A stretch of DNA of 64,000 bases from Spirochaetales bacterium (GTDB lineage: Bacteria > Spirochaetota > Leptospiria > Leptospirales > Leptonemataceae), in contig JACKOY010000006.1 in the NCBI GenBank assembly GCA_024233935.1, positions 128,641-192,640 on the forward strand, given 5' to 3'. The notes under the pieces were generated by a model, which saw only the letters and a program-made list of their open reading frames with translations, was not told the DNA's origin and did no database searches. Below, in pieces: positions 1 to 8,390 of this stretch. A program made the translations under genes and the position numbers. How positions within the stretch are numbered: position 1 is the stretch's first letter; each line of letters starts with the position of its first letter.

Positions 1-5
1 TTCGT

Positions 6-656
6 TCACGCTTGTTTTCTCCTGCGTCCACGGTTGGATTGCGATTCTGTTTCGTTTCTCCTGGTCCTGGCGGCGGCGACCAGGGCCAGGGTGGCTTTTT
101 CGGCCCGTGCCAGCGGTCGCGAATCCTGCTCGGTGCGGGCCATCAACAGGGCACCCTCAACCAGATAGAGTATCGTGCTTGCTGCTTCGGTGCACTGCTG
201 CCCGCGTACTCCCTGACTTTTCAGGTACTCTGAAATCGCATCGGACCAGCGCTTGTAGATTGCCCGGATCGCGTTTTTGATCGCCAGGTTTTCGCTCCCT
301 ATTTCCAGAGCCACCGTCGCGAGCGGGCAACCCTCTCGATAATCCGACTGCTCCAATTCCATGCGAAAGCGGCCAAACACAGCCGAAATATCATCGCGGA
401 GCTGCCTGGCATTCGGCCTGGGACGGTGCGGCAGCAATTCCTGAAGCACCTGCTCCACTCTGGAGCCGGCCGCTTCCAGGGCCGCCACGACCAGCTCGTC
501 TTTCCCGCCGGGGAAATAGTGGTAGAGCGATCCTTTTGGACAGCCCGAGGCGGCCAGAATTTCTTTGAGGCCTGTGCCGGAGTACCCCTGCCGTCGCAGT
601 AACACAGCGGTCTCGGTGACCAGATTGGCGCGGGTGGGCAATTGCGGGGCAGCCAT
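6..656 (-). CDS. TetR/AcrR-family repressor (LmrA/YxaF-like)
   Basis: A 216-residue one-domain transcription factor. The N-terminal helix-turn-helix spans about residues 10-57; the recognition-helix segment CPKGSLYHYFPGGKDEL is typical of TetR proteins that keep the KGSLYHYF core. The C-terminal ligand-binding part (about 75-195) carries the GCPLATVALE segment common in the LmrA/YxaF branch. The ATG lies 6 nt from a 30-bp perfect inverted repeat (663-692), the expected place for autorepression, and the divergent neighbour is an alpha/beta hydrolase that may share the control region. The C-terminus ends in a basic tail. The ligand is unknown. Family assignment is secure; the subgroup is inference from motif and operator similarity. 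Confidence 0.93.
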   Translation of the reverse strand: MAAPQLPTRANLVTETAVLLRRQGYSGTGLKEILAASGCPKGSLYHYFPGGKDELVVAALEAAGSRVEQVLQELLPHRPRPNARQLRDDISAVFGRFRMELEQSDYREGCPLATVALEIGSENLAIKNAIRAIYKRWSDAISEYLKSQGVRGQQCTEAASTILYLVEGALLMARTEQDSRPLARAEKATLALVAAARTRRNETESQSNRGRRRKQA

Positions 657-662
657 CTGGAG

Positions 663-692
663 TCGACTATATAGACCGGTCTATATAGTCGA
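663..692. promoter_or_regulatory. TetR operator: 30-bp perfect palindrome
   Basis: A perfect inverted repeat centred between 677 and 678, with half-site TCGACTATATAGACC and its exact complement. The inner core TATAGACCGGTCTATA resembles the LmrA/YxaF box described in Bacillus subtilis. It sits just upstream of the TetR start (656) and 120 nt from the divergent hydrolase start (812), so one dimer pair could control both directions. The symmetry is seen directly; binding by the adjacent repressor is inferred. Confidence 0.88.
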
Positions 693-811
693 GCACAAAA
701 AGTAGCGCGGACTGCTCGCGACTGGCAACGTGAACGATAGCGCACTCTTGGAAATCCCCACACACGACCGAAAAAGCATGACTGCGCCATCGTGTAGCCC
801 ACCTTCGCCCG

Positions 812-1888
812 ATGCCCAACGAAAGCACTGATCCGGCCGCCCGCGAACACCCCGAAGAGTCCTTCTGGCAGTCCTTCGCTTCGGGCCTGAAAAAAGCGGC
901 CGGGGCCACCGGCCGGGGCCTGAAGTACATCTATCATAAAGGCGACGAAAACAAACATTACGTGGTTCCTGCGATCAATGGCATTGTGGGCGACAAGCTC
1001 GCCGAGATGAATGACGCCCGCGCGATTCAGATGAGTTTTCGGGCAGGCGGCAAAGACATCGATGCGAAAGCCAGCGCCGCCACAATTGCGGTCCCGGGAA
1101 CCGCGATCGTTTTTGTCCATGGCCTCATGGCCGATGAAGTGCTCTGGCAAACCGCGTTGCCGGAGGGGCAGGGCTTTGGTCCATTGCTTGCGAAAGAGCC
1201 AGGTCTGCACACCTTCTATGTGCGCTACAATACCGGGCGGCACATTTCCCAGAACGGTCAGGACCTTTCGCGCCTGCTCGACGAATTGATCAAGGCCGGC
1301 GGTCGCAGAATCGAGCGTCTGGTGATCGTCGCCCACAGCATGGGTGGCCTGGTGACTCGCAGCGCCGGTTATTATGGAAGCAAACAGAAGAAGAAGTGGG
1401 TGAAGAAACTCTCGCGGGTGGTGTTGATCGGTGTGCCCAATGATGGAAGTTTTCTGGAGAAGTTCGGCCACCTGGCGACCGTGATCCTGAAACAAATCTG
1501 GAACTACCCGACCCGTCTGGTGGGACGCATCGCCGACGAACGCAGCAACGGCATCAAAGACCTGCGCTGGGGATTCATGGTCGACGAAGACTGGCAACAG
1601 GAAGGCGCGAACGATCTTTTGAACGTGGAGCGAACTCCTGTGCCGCCGCTACCCGGCGTGCGCTACAACCTGATTCTGGGGAGTCTCACCGAGAGCATGG
1701 CTTCACCCCTGGCCATGTACTTCGGCGATGGCCTCGTGGGCACCCGCAGCGCCACCGGCCAGGCTTTCGCCACTCCGGACGATCCCGCGCACGCCTTTAT
1801 TGAATGCCGCGCCTTTCCGACTACCGGCCATATTGGTTTACTTGCGAGTCCGGAGGTGTTTGAGTACGTGCGCGAAGTCGTGGCCTGA
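812..1888 (+). CDS. Alpha/beta hydrolase (PGAP1/lipase-like)
   Basis: 358 residues. The hydrolase core starts near residue 97 with IVFVHGLM (oxyanion-hole HG). The nucleophile elbow is AHSMGG with Ser176, and TTGHIGLL near residue 341 supplies the likely catalytic His; the Asp may be in YFGDGLVG. The 90-residue N-terminal region, rich in Lys and Gly, has no recognised domain and there is no clear signal peptide, so a cytoplasmic or membrane-associated esterase or lipase is likely. The layout resembles PGAP1-like or triacylglycerol lipase folds. It is transcribed away from the TetR gene across the palindromic operator. The natural substrate cannot be read from the sequence. Confidence 0.85.
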   Translation: MPNESTDPAAREHPEESFWQSFASGLKKAAGATGRGLKYIYHKGDENKHYVVPAINGIVGDKLAEMNDARAIQMSFRAGGKDIDAKASAATIAVPGTAIVFVHGLMADEVLWQTALPEGQGFGPLLAKEPGLHTFYVRYNTGRHISQNGQDLSRLLDELIKAGGRRIERLVIVAHSMGGLVTRSAGYYGSKQKKKWVKKLSRVVLIGVPNDGSFLEKFGHLATVILKQIWNYPTRLVGRIADERSNGIKDLRWGFMVDEDWQQEGANDLLNVERTPVPPLPGVRYNLILGSLTESMASPLAMYFGDGLVGTRSATGQAFATPDDPAHAFIECRAFPTTGHIGLLASPEVFEYVREVVA

Positions 1889-1941
1889 CCCGGACCGCGG
1901 ATAATATATGTAATACTGATAAAGATATTCATTGACTTTGT

Positions 1942-2880
1942 GTGCAAACGAGAAGTTGCTGCCCTGTGCCTTCGAGGGCCACAAGATCAGCGGTCGGCCT
2001 GGCGACCCTTGCTCTGGTCTTGCATTGCACGTCCGGTCCTGGTCGCGGCCAGCCGGCCGCCACTGCGCACCGCATGCATCTCGAGGCCGACGCACCCCCC
2101 GATCAAACAAGTGGCCTGCTGGTGCTCCGCGTACTCTGGATTGAGTCCTGGAATGGAGTCGATCCGGGGCCGCCCGACTGGGTCGGCAATTTCGTGCACT
2201 TCGTAACCAGCCCCGGGAATCACGACCTACTGGTGCACCTTTACAGCCAGACCACGACCGATGAGTACCGTTCCCGGGCGCCCCAACGGTTTCAGTTTCA
2301 GGCCCGGCGCGGGCAGACCCAGTTGCTTTGTTCGGAAATCCACGACCTGCGGGACGGGCAGGGCAACTGGCGGCCATTTCTGATGCCGATGCCGGGGATC
2401 GCGCCCGGTCACATCCTGACTCCGGCCGAGAACGATGCCTGGCTCGCGGCGTGTATCGCCGAAATGCAACGCCGCATGGACAACTTGACTCTGTCCGGTC
2501 CGAGCGATGCGCTACTGCAGGCGATAGGTACGATGACAGGCGACACAGCGAGCGGTCAGATCGAAGGTTGCCCGGGCCACCTCGGCGTCCGGGGCACCCG
2601 CCTGCAGCAAACCCCTGATGCGATCGAACTGCCTGTGGGTGGCGATGCCCAGGGCCTTCATGTCCGCGGGCAGTTTAAGAAGCAACGATTGTTCGGCGGC
2701 TGCGCCTTCGCGCACCATCTGCATGCCCGCGCCGCGCGCGGCCTCGATGGCCTCGCTGCGCTTTCCGGTGGCCAGGGCGCCGTGAATGGCGTGCACAGCT
2801 TCAAGCAACCGACGCATTTCCATAAGCACAAAATCTTTTTCGGAGGCGGTGAGGGCGATCGCGGTGCGCCCATCGCTTGA
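1942..2880 (+). CDS. Putative lipoprotein, C-terminal part probably out of frame
   Basis: GTG start; the frame stays open for 312 codons. Residues 1-29 look like a lipoprotein signal (AVGLATLALVLHC, Cys as acylated residue). Residues 30-190 look like a genuine exported protein of unknown family (LLVLRVLWIESWNG; ITPAENDAW-like helix near 160). From about 2512 onward the frame is only the antisense of the cytochrome gene on the other strand and its composition changes (HH, GG and Q-rich). A TAG at 2525-2527 in the neighbouring frame would end the protein close to the convergent gene's stop; reaching it needs one surplus base, or two lost bases, upstream. I trust the N-terminal 190 codons, not the tail. 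Confidence 0.5.
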   Translation: MQTRSCCPVPSRATRSAVGLATLALVLHCTSGPGRGQPAATAHRMHLEADAPPDQTSGLLVLRVLWIESWNGVDPGPPDWVGNFVHFVTSPGNHDLLVHLYSQTTTDEYRSRAPQRFQFQARRGQTQLLCSEIHDLRDGQGNWRPFLMPMPGIAPGHILTPAENDAWLAACIAEMQRRMDNLTLSGPSDALLQAIGTMTGDTASGQIEGCPGHLGVRGTRLQQTPDAIELPVGGDAQGLHVRGQFKKQRLFGGCAFAHHLHARAARGLDGLAALSGGQGAVNGVHSFKQPTHFHKHKIFFGGGEGDRGAPIA

Positions 2881-3000
2881 CGGCCTGCCCTGGCCACGGA
2901 CAAACAGAGCCGCAAAGACGCCGCCCGTCCCAAGCCACAAAGCCAGGAAGACAAGCGCGACGCAACGCCATCTTTTTTTGTTTTGATTTGTGTTCTCCAC
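2512..3000 (-). CDS. Membrane-anchored cytochrome c'/c556-like protein
   Basis: 162 residues. An N-terminal hydrophobic stretch (about residues 12-34) acts as signal or anchor, after a basic MENTNQNKKRW start. A helical domain follows, with a single haem site CVACH at residues 152-156, close to the C-terminus. One CxxCH at the end of a roughly 125-residue helical domain is the pattern of cytochrome c'/c556 four-helix bundles. The likely place is the periplasmic face of the inner membrane, and the role is electron transfer or small-ligand binding. The gene lies just downstream of the FadL-like porin gene on the same strand (17 nt gap). Partner proteins are unknown. Confidence 0.8.
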   Translation of the reverse strand: MENTNQNKKRWRCVALVFLALWLGTGGVFAALFVRGQGRPSSDGRTAIALTASEKDFVLMEMRRLLEAVHAIHGALATGKRSEAIEAARGAGMQMVREGAAAEQSLLLKLPADMKALGIATHRQFDRIRGLLQAGAPDAEVARATFDLTARCVACHRTYRLQ

Positions 3001-3017
3001 TCCGGTTTTCCTTTGAT

Positions 3018-4370
3018 TCAGATGGGGGTTTGCCAGCCGGCGGTGACTGTCCAGACGCTCGTGCTACGACTGAAAAGAAAGCCCGCCGGTCGAATGGTTT
3101 CGGGCTCAAAGACCAGCGCGCGCGAAAGCCACCAGTCCGAGAAGGCCTCGCCTTTGACCCGCTTCTCGAAAGCACGTTCCACGGCAACATTCAGCAAGCC
3201 GGAGCCGATCGCGACGCCGGCACCGGCCGAAAGATGATGCTCGGTTGTGGCGCCTAAAAACGGACTTGCCCCGGCGCCCGCAATGGGCGTGCGTCCATAG
3301 CTGTAACCGCCGCGCAAGACGATCACATCGGCATTGTACTCCAGGCCGCTACCGATGATCCATTGGTCGCGCCAGCCAAAGCGCATCGCAAACTGGTTTG
3401 ATGGGCTTCCGGTCGGAAGCGAAAGCCGGGACTCTTCGAGTACAAAACGTGTGCTTCGAAAAAACTGCGACCAGCCGATATAACGCAGGTCCACGGCAAA
3501 AATCCAGCGATCCAGTTCCAGACTCAGGCCGGCGCCGTGCCGATCGGGCCAGCGCATCGAACGGGAAACCCGGGCATACTCCGGGGACACAACCGAAGCG
3601 CTATCGACCCGGAGCTCGCCGTCGAAGTGCAAACTAAGAGCGGACTCGTAGGCGTAACCGAAACGCAGCGCGGGTGTCGCCTGCCAGAGTGCACCGAGCT
3701 TGAAGCCGGGCGCGAGCACCGGATCCGAGCGATAGTGAATCCCCCCGGACAGGACCCGGAGGCCCGACGCGTCACGGGTCTCGCGATCCAGAAACATGCG
3801 GGCAAAGGCAGCGTCGATCGTCAGGCCCAGGCGCAGATTTTTGGTAAGCGCGAACGCAAAGCCCGGCGAAAGCTTGAGCAGCATGAATCGAAAGTCGACG
3901 TTCTCGCGCAAAGGCCCCGGTTGGGCTGCCAGATTTTGGTCAGCAGTCGGCGAGCGCAAAAGATCGTCGTACTGGCCACCGCCGCCACCCACCAGGTACA
4001 GGGCCAATCCCCAGCCGTAAGACCCGCTGCCGAGACTCAGCCCCAACGCGGGAAACGGGGCAATGGGATGGCTCTGGCGGTGGCTCTGATAGTGTGCGCC
4101 GGTTGCCGGATCCAGAAATCGATCTTCATAATCCAGCCGGGCAAAATTGAGCGCCAGTCCGGCTTCGAACAAATTTCCCTCCCGCGCCAGGTGCGCGGGG
4201 TTCAACGCCAGGTCCAGGGGCGAGCCGCCCACGGCGGTGGACGCGCCACCCATGCCCGCTGGCCGTGCGCCATAGGTGGTGGGAAACAGCCCGTGAAACG
4301 CGAAAATGGGCCCCGGACCGGCCAGAAGCACCATGCAAACCCAGGCTCCGCGCCGCAGGCGGTCTGCCAT
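3018..4370 (-). CDS. OmpP1/FadL/TodX-family outer-membrane porin
   Basis: 450 residues from ATG 4370, a start chosen because a typical signal peptide follows (MADRLRRG, then a hydrophobic stretch ending IFAFHG). ATGs at 4400 and 4427 are in frame upstream. After the signal the protein reads as FadL: GARPAGMGGASTAVGGSPLDLALNPA is the conserved N-terminal plug region, followed by alternating beta-strand segments (YGWGLALYLVGG, LGLTIDAAF, LNVAVERAF, TVTAGWQTPI). FadL proteins take up long-chain fatty acids or other hydrophobic compounds across the outer membrane. The substrate here is unknown. Its presence supports a diderm cell. Confidence 0.86.
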   Translation of the reverse strand: MADRLRRGAWVCMVLLAGPGPIFAFHGLFPTTYGARPAGMGGASTAVGGSPLDLALNPAHLAREGNLFEAGLALNFARLDYEDRFLDPATGAHYQSHRQSHPIAPFPALGLSLGSGSYGWGLALYLVGGGGGQYDDLLRSPTADQNLAAQPGPLRENVDFRFMLLKLSPGFAFALTKNLRLGLTIDAAFARMFLDRETRDASGLRVLSGGIHYRSDPVLAPGFKLGALWQATPALRFGYAYESALSLHFDGELRVDSASVVSPEYARVSRSMRWPDRHGAGLSLELDRWIFAVDLRYIGWSQFFRSTRFVLEESRLSLPTGSPSNQFAMRFGWRDQWIIGSGLEYNADVIVLRGGYSYGRTPIAGAGASPFLGATTEHHLSAGAGVAIGSGLLNVAVERAFEKRVKGEAFSDWWLSRALVFEPETIRPAGFLFSRSTSVWTVTAGWQTPI

Positions 4371-4526
4371 TCGGGGCGCGTTTCCCGGGTCACTAATCAT
4401 GAGATCGCCAATGATTCTCAATCTCATTTGGCAGCAAGTGATTTTCCGGGAACGCCGGCTGGTCCGGCCTCCCGCAGGCGCCCCGGAATGGGATTGCGCA
4501 GACCCGGGTACTCGAGAGCTTGTTCC

Positions 4527-4961
4527 ATGCGGGCGCCGGCCATCGTTCTTCTGGTTATCGGTGTGGGCTTTGCGGGGCTCAGTATCGTTGCTCTGACAAT
4601 CAGTTCACAGAACCCGGCGAATTCTTTCTCGGTTGCAGACTGTATGCGGAATGTTCCGCCCGGTGCAGACCCGGCGAGCGTGGCAGGAATGTGTTATGGC
4701 CAGGCCGAAGCTTACAATACGGGCCGGGATTTTTTTAAGACCGTCCAGATCGGCCTGATTATCGTGAACATCGTCTTTGCCCTGGTGATGATCCGATTTC
4801 TTCGTTCGAATGACCCGGAAACACTGCGTAAGGCCAGCATCTTTGCGCTCATACCGGGGATCTCTCCAGGCATTTTGCTGGGCATTCCTTTTGGCATTTG
4901 GGCTCTGGTTGCCGCAACGCGCGCCCGCGGCGCCAGGCCGGAAGACAAACCGGGAGCCTGA
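4527..4961 (+). CDS. Small membrane protein of unknown function
   Basis: 144 residues from ATG 4527. Three hydrophobic segments are visible: about 4-26 (IVLLVIGVGFAGLSIVALTI), 72-94 (VQIGLIIVNIVFALVMI) and 104-128. A loop with two Cys (DCMRNVPPG ... AGMCYG) lies between the first two. A longer frame extends upstream through antisense of the porin gene and should be ignored. The stop is followed 7 nt later by the next gene's likely TTG start, so the two are probably co-transcribed. No family recognised. Confidence 0.72.
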   Translation: MRAPAIVLLVIGVGFAGLSIVALTISSQNPANSFSVADCMRNVPPGADPASVAGMCYGQAEAYNTGRDFFKTVQIGLIIVNIVFALVMIRFLRSNDPETLRKASIFALIPGISPGILLGIPFGIWALVAATRARGARPEDKPGA

Positions 4962-4968
4962 GGCGCTT

Positions 4969-5742
4969 TTGTTGTACCGTGCGAATAGGGCCGGTCGTCA
5001 GAGCGTGTGGGGCCTGCTGGCGAGTACAACACTTATGCTCATCGCCCTGGCCCTGCTGGCGGCCGGCCGTTATGGGGCTGGCGTCTTTTGCTTTGTGTTG
5101 GGACTGTGCGGATTCGCCGGGCCGTGCGCGAGGCGGGTCTTGATAAGGCGACACTACCAGATTCTGCGATCGCGATGGCGGTGGCACTCGCTGCAGATCG
5201 GTGTTGTGTATCGCACGCGTTTCCGGGTATACTTGTTTGTTCTCGTTCTGTTTCTCCTGAGCGCCGCCGCATTCGCATACGACCACTTCGTTTCCGGCGA
5301 AGCAGTGCTTTTATTTCTTTCGCTGGTCTTTCTGATTCTTGCTGTGTCCGTCTTGATCCAGTACAATCGCCGGCGCCGCGACTTTGTTCTGTTAACGAAG
5401 GACAGCGTTACCCTCAGCGATTATGGAGTCGTGTTTGATTTGGGCTATCATGACCTGGAGCGAGCCGTGCCCGCATTGCAGGTTCCGCCCACGCTAACGC
5501 TCGTCTTCAAGGACCTGGCCGGAGTACACGCGACGGTGCGCTCAAACTGTGGTGAAGATCAGGAACAGGCGCGGCGTCGCTTCGCACTCCGCCTTGAGAA
5601 CGATGCGGCGACCTTTGCCACAGATTTGCCCCGTCGCTACTGGACTTTGAGTACCGCTCGATTCTCGATTGGGGCAAGCGAACTGTACTGCTTTCTTCAT
5701 ACGTCAATGGTCCGAAATCGCAGGCAGCGAGGGCCAGGCTAG
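4969..5742 (+). CDS. Membrane protein with cytoplasmic YcxB/PH-like tail
   Basis: About 257 residues. No ATG is available; TTG at 4969 (or 4972) is chosen because a GAGG Shine-Dalgarno at 4960-4963, overlapping the previous stop, is correctly spaced. Four transmembrane segments form two hairpins in the first 130 residues (TLMLIALALLAAG, GVFCFVLGLCGFAGP, VYLFVLVLFLLSAAAF, AVLLFLSLVFLILAVSVL). A soluble domain follows, with FVLLTKDSVTLSDYGV and LTLVFKDLAGVHATV, which looks like the beta-rich YcxB/PH fold. Function unknown. It ends 3 nt before the convergent neighbour. Confidence 0.68.
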   Translation: MLYRANRAGRQSVWGLLASTTLMLIALALLAAGRYGAGVFCFVLGLCGFAGPCARRVLIRRHYQILRSRWRWHSLQIGVVYRTRFRVYLFVLVLFLLSAAAFAYDHFVSGEAVLLFLSLVFLILAVSVLIQYNRRRRDFVLLTKDSVTLSDYGVVFDLGYHDLERAVPALQVPPTLTLVFKDLAGVHATVRSNCGEDQEQARRRFALRLENDAATFATDLPRRYWTLSTARFSIGASELYCFLHTSMVRNRRQRGPG

Positions 5743-5745
5743 CTA

Positions 5746-6753
5746 TCAGCGGTCCAGCCGAATCACAATGCGGTACGTCGCGTCGTCGCCGTTGTCGCTG
5801 ACAATGGCCGTGTGGTGTTCGGGATCGATTTCCAGCATCGGGTCGTCGTTTTCGGCTGCGCCGGTATCGTCCAGAACCCCGGTCAGCTGCGTGCCGTTTG
5901 TATCGCAGCGAGTTACCCCGGCGCCTTCCCAGCCGTAAATGACGTGTTCACCGCAACGCACTTTCACCTGGCAATTGAATCCACGTTCCCGAGAAGCTTC
6001 CCTGGCCGGAGAAACAAGAATGTCACAGCGCGTGGGCGTTGCCAGCGGCGCTGCTCCAGAAATTTCAACGATCTGGCCGCGCCACTCAAAGCCGGACCGC
6101 AGGCGTTCGTAGCGGCCCGGATCGTCAGCCCAGGTGGTTGCAGCCCCGGCGCAGGGCCAGACCCGGATCGTACCCGAATCGGTGTCCAGGGCGGCCCGGA
6201 CGAGCTGCCAGTTGCCGCCATGACTTTCGGCGGCGTACTGAAAGGTGCCGGAGCCGCGCGGACCGCTTACCCGCATCATCCACTGCGCATTCCCGAAACC
6301 GCCCCCGCGAGTTTCACTGGAACCGCAGGCGTAGCCGACCAGGCTCTGTTCGATGGGCGAACCCAGCGCCTCGACGGCCTGGGGGCAGCTGTTGAGGGCG
6401 TTCATCGCCAGTTCGTATCCGCCATCGCAACGTGGCATGAGATGGCCCGCGAAAGGGACGATAGCGATTCCGAGAATTGCCGGCAGGGAAACCCCACGCA
6501 ATCCGCGCGGCAATGGTAGTCGACGCATACGTCCGTGGGCCTGAAGCAATTTACGGGCCCGGTCCTTATCGCCGTTCGCCACCAATCTGAGAATCTGGTC
6601 TTCCAGGGCCGCGCCGCCTCGTAGCTTGCGCAGGGTCGGTTGAATGTGCGTACGCAACTCTTCGACCCGTTCCGAATCTTCGCCTCCGTACAGAGCGATC
6701 GCGCGGCCGCACTGTTCGATTTCAGATTCGGGAACTTTCAGGAGCTCGAACAT
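5746..6753 (-). CDS. Membrane protein with Coa1/Tim21-like domain
   Basis: 335 residues. The N-terminal 75 residues are helical and soluble (EDQILRLVANGDKDRARKLL), then one membrane span at about 86-105 (GVSLPAILGIAIVPFAGHL). Just after it comes a stretch of about 75 residues with EALGSPIEQS, GGGFGNAQWMMRVSGPRG and GNWQLVRAAL. This order (LGsPi, then GxGxA, SGPkGsG, then WxL) is the pattern of the cytochrome-oxidase assembly factor Coa1 family. The C-terminal 130 residues have paired Cys (CDILVS, CQVKVRC, TRCDTNG) and no recognised family. No oxidase genes are nearby, so a role in oxidase assembly is not implied. Confidence 0.72.
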   Translation of the reverse strand: MFELLKVPESEIEQCGRAIALYGGEDSERVEELRTHIQPTLRKLRGGAALEDQILRLVANGDKDRARKLLQAHGRMRRLPLPRGLRGVSLPAILGIAIVPFAGHLMPRCDGGYELAMNALNSCPQAVEALGSPIEQSLVGYACGSSETRGGGFGNAQWMMRVSGPRGSGTFQYAAESHGGNWQLVRAALDTDSGTIRVWPCAGAATTWADDPGRYERLRSGFEWRGQIVEISGAAPLATPTRCDILVSPAREASRERGFNCQVKVRCGEHVIYGWEGAGVTRCDTNGTQLTGVLDDTGAAENDDPMLEIDPEHHTAIVSDNGDDATYRIVIRLDR

Positions 6754-6853
6754 GCTGCCGATTTTCGGACATTGTGCCCGTTTCGCAAGGACTTCCGCTT
6801 TGCCGGTTTCGCAAGTCGCTTGCCGCCGATTTACACCCGACCGAAAGGTGACG

Positions 6854-7243
6854 ATGCTTCCGGCAAACGACTGGCGCGTCGCGACTTCCGCAATCTTGAT
6901 CGGCTCTGGTGCCGGCGTGTTCCTGGCCGCCGGTGCGCGTTGGATGCTGGAGCCGCTCCATCAGCCGGCTGCCTTTCCTATTGCCGACTGGGCCGTGGGC
7001 ATGCTTGCGGGTTTGATCGCGGGCGAAATTCGCCCCGTGGCCGCGCAGTGGCGACTGCGCTGTGTGCTCGGAGCGCTGACTTACCTGATGGCCTTTACGG
7101 CCATCTTATTTGCAAGAGGCGAGCCATTGCTACCAGGGGGCGGGCTCGTTCTTCAGGCCGTTTCCTTGATCGTCGTATGCTACCGGATTGCCGCATTCGG
7201 TGGGGGTGGGCCGCCAGCCGTCTCCGGTGATCGGTTGCCTTGA
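6854..7243 (+). CDS. Small four-helix membrane protein
   Basis: 129 residues from ATG 6854, preceded by a GAAAGG ribosome site. Four hydrophobic segments occur: about 12-29 (SAILIGSGAGVFLAAGA), 42-59, 72-92 (VLGALTYLMAFTAILFA) and 98-117. The sequence is close to pure membrane protein with short loops. It starts about 100 nt from the divergent Coa1-domain gene. No family recognised; the ORF could be started at GTG 6848. Confidence 0.6.
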   Translation: MLPANDWRVATSAILIGSGAGVFLAAGARWMLEPLHQPAAFPIADWAVGMLAGLIAGEIRPVAAQWRLRCVLGALTYLMAFTAILFARGEPLLPGGGLVLQAVSLIVVCYRIAAFGGGGPPAVSGDRLP

Positions 7244-7271
7244 GCTTTGTTCCCGCTGTCGCCCGCATCGA

Positions 7272-8390
7272 TCACCCCGGACCGGGCTTCCGGGCCAGGA
7301 CCTTCTGGCGATCCAGTACGAAGCCGATCTTGGTGGAATCCGGATAGAAGACCGCCTTAATCGGCTCGGTCGACTCACCATAGGCGGCCATGATCTTCAT
7401 AATCAAATTCAATCCCAGCCCGGCGCCTTCCATCAGCTGGTCTCCCTGGTCAAAGGCGCTGCCCGTGTCAAAGTGGTTCAGGCGTAGCCGCGTGACCAGA
7501 CGCTGCTTTTCCACCCGGGAGATGGGAATATAGTTACAGACCCAGATGGAAACACTGCCGGCATTGGACTTAAAGACGATGTCAAAATACAGGTCCTCGT
7601 CCTGAGCCATCTTCAAAAGGTTTGCGTCACCGTTGTCTTCGATTTCCTTTTTAAATTGCTCAAGAACATCGCGATAACCGGATTCCATATCTTCGCTATC
7701 GCCCAGGATGGATCTGGTGAACAGATGCTTGTAGTTCGCTTTGCCGGCGTTCGTGGCCACTTCTTTCAGGCAGGTGTATATGTTAAACGTATGCGCTTCC
7801 AGCTTTTGTTTGCTCAGTAAGAACTCGACCAACCTACGCAGAAATTCGTCGCGCTTACGGTCCAGACCGTACAGGCGTATAACTATGGACCATTCCAGAT
7901 CCATTTCGTGAATGTTCTCGCCGTGTTGTTGTATTTTATGGATCATCGCATCCAGATCTATGTCCTGGCGCAAATCCAACGGGGAAAGCGAGTTGAAGAA
8001 GTTTATCGATTCCTGGTAAAACGGGTCTCGCAAAAATTGCCGCAGATCGCGATCGAAGATCCAGCGCTTCTTCGCGAGCAGTTCCATGAATTTTTCGCTG
8101 CCCTTCAGCGAAATTGTGGAGTTGAAAAGAAAGACACCTTCTCGATCGAGCATGTGTTCGAAGTACCTGATCAGGTCCTCTTCTTTTGTGAAGTACTCGA
8201 CTATGGTCTCAGCCGCCACCTGCGCGGGGACAGACATGGACTCCCGGAATCCGGATTCACGATGCAGATTGAACGTGCTGTCGACCTGCTCGGCAATGTA
8301 GTTGGCCTGATCCCCGTTCAGGGACAGACTGATAAGCCGGGTCAGATGTCGTTTGATATCTTTCACGGATTCGCCGCCGGACGTTTGCAA
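7272..8390 (-). CDS. HATPase-like (degenerate GHKL) regulatory protein
   Basis: 372 residues from TTG 8390; GTG 8366 is a possible alternative start. The N-terminal 190 residues are helical and unfamiliar. In the C-terminal half, CLKEVATNAGKANYKHLF (about residue 206) matches an ATPase N-box (E-x3-N-A), and MEGAGLGLNLIMKIM (about 320) matches the G-box GxGLGL of histidine-kinase and anti-sigma ATPases. No clear His phosphoacceptor or D-box is seen, so it is more likely a serine-kinase/anti-sigma-like or catalytically altered ATP-binding regulator than a classical histidine kinase. No signal peptide or membrane span is present. No partner gene lies next to it. Confidence 0.62.
   Translation of the reverse strand: MQTSGGESVKDIKRHLTRLISLSLNGDQANYIAEQVDSTFNLHRESGFRESMSVPAQVAAETIVEYFTKEEDLIRYFEHMLDREGVFLFNSTISLKGSEKFMELLAKKRWIFDRDLRQFLRDPFYQESINFFNSLSPLDLRQDIDLDAMIHKIQQHGENIHEMDLEWSIVIRLYGLDRKRDEFLRRLVEFLLSKQKLEAHTFNIYTCLKEVATNAGKANYKHLFTRSILGDSEDMESGYRDVLEQFKKEIEDNGDANLLKMAQDEDLYFDIVFKSNAGSVSIWVCNYIPISRVEKQRLVTRLRLNHFDTGSAFDQGDQLMEGAGLGLNLIMKIMAAYGESTEPIKAVFYPDSTKIGFVLDRQKVLARKPGPG

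Noticed and set aside
299..1597. 432-codon minus-strand frame across the TetR-hydrolase region
   Set aside because: It covers two recognisable genes in other frames and crosses the operator; composition is that of a shadow.
3537..4526. Long plus-strand frame over the porin gene
   Set aside because: It is antisense to a well-supported FadL gene; only the part from ATG 4527 has membrane-protein character.
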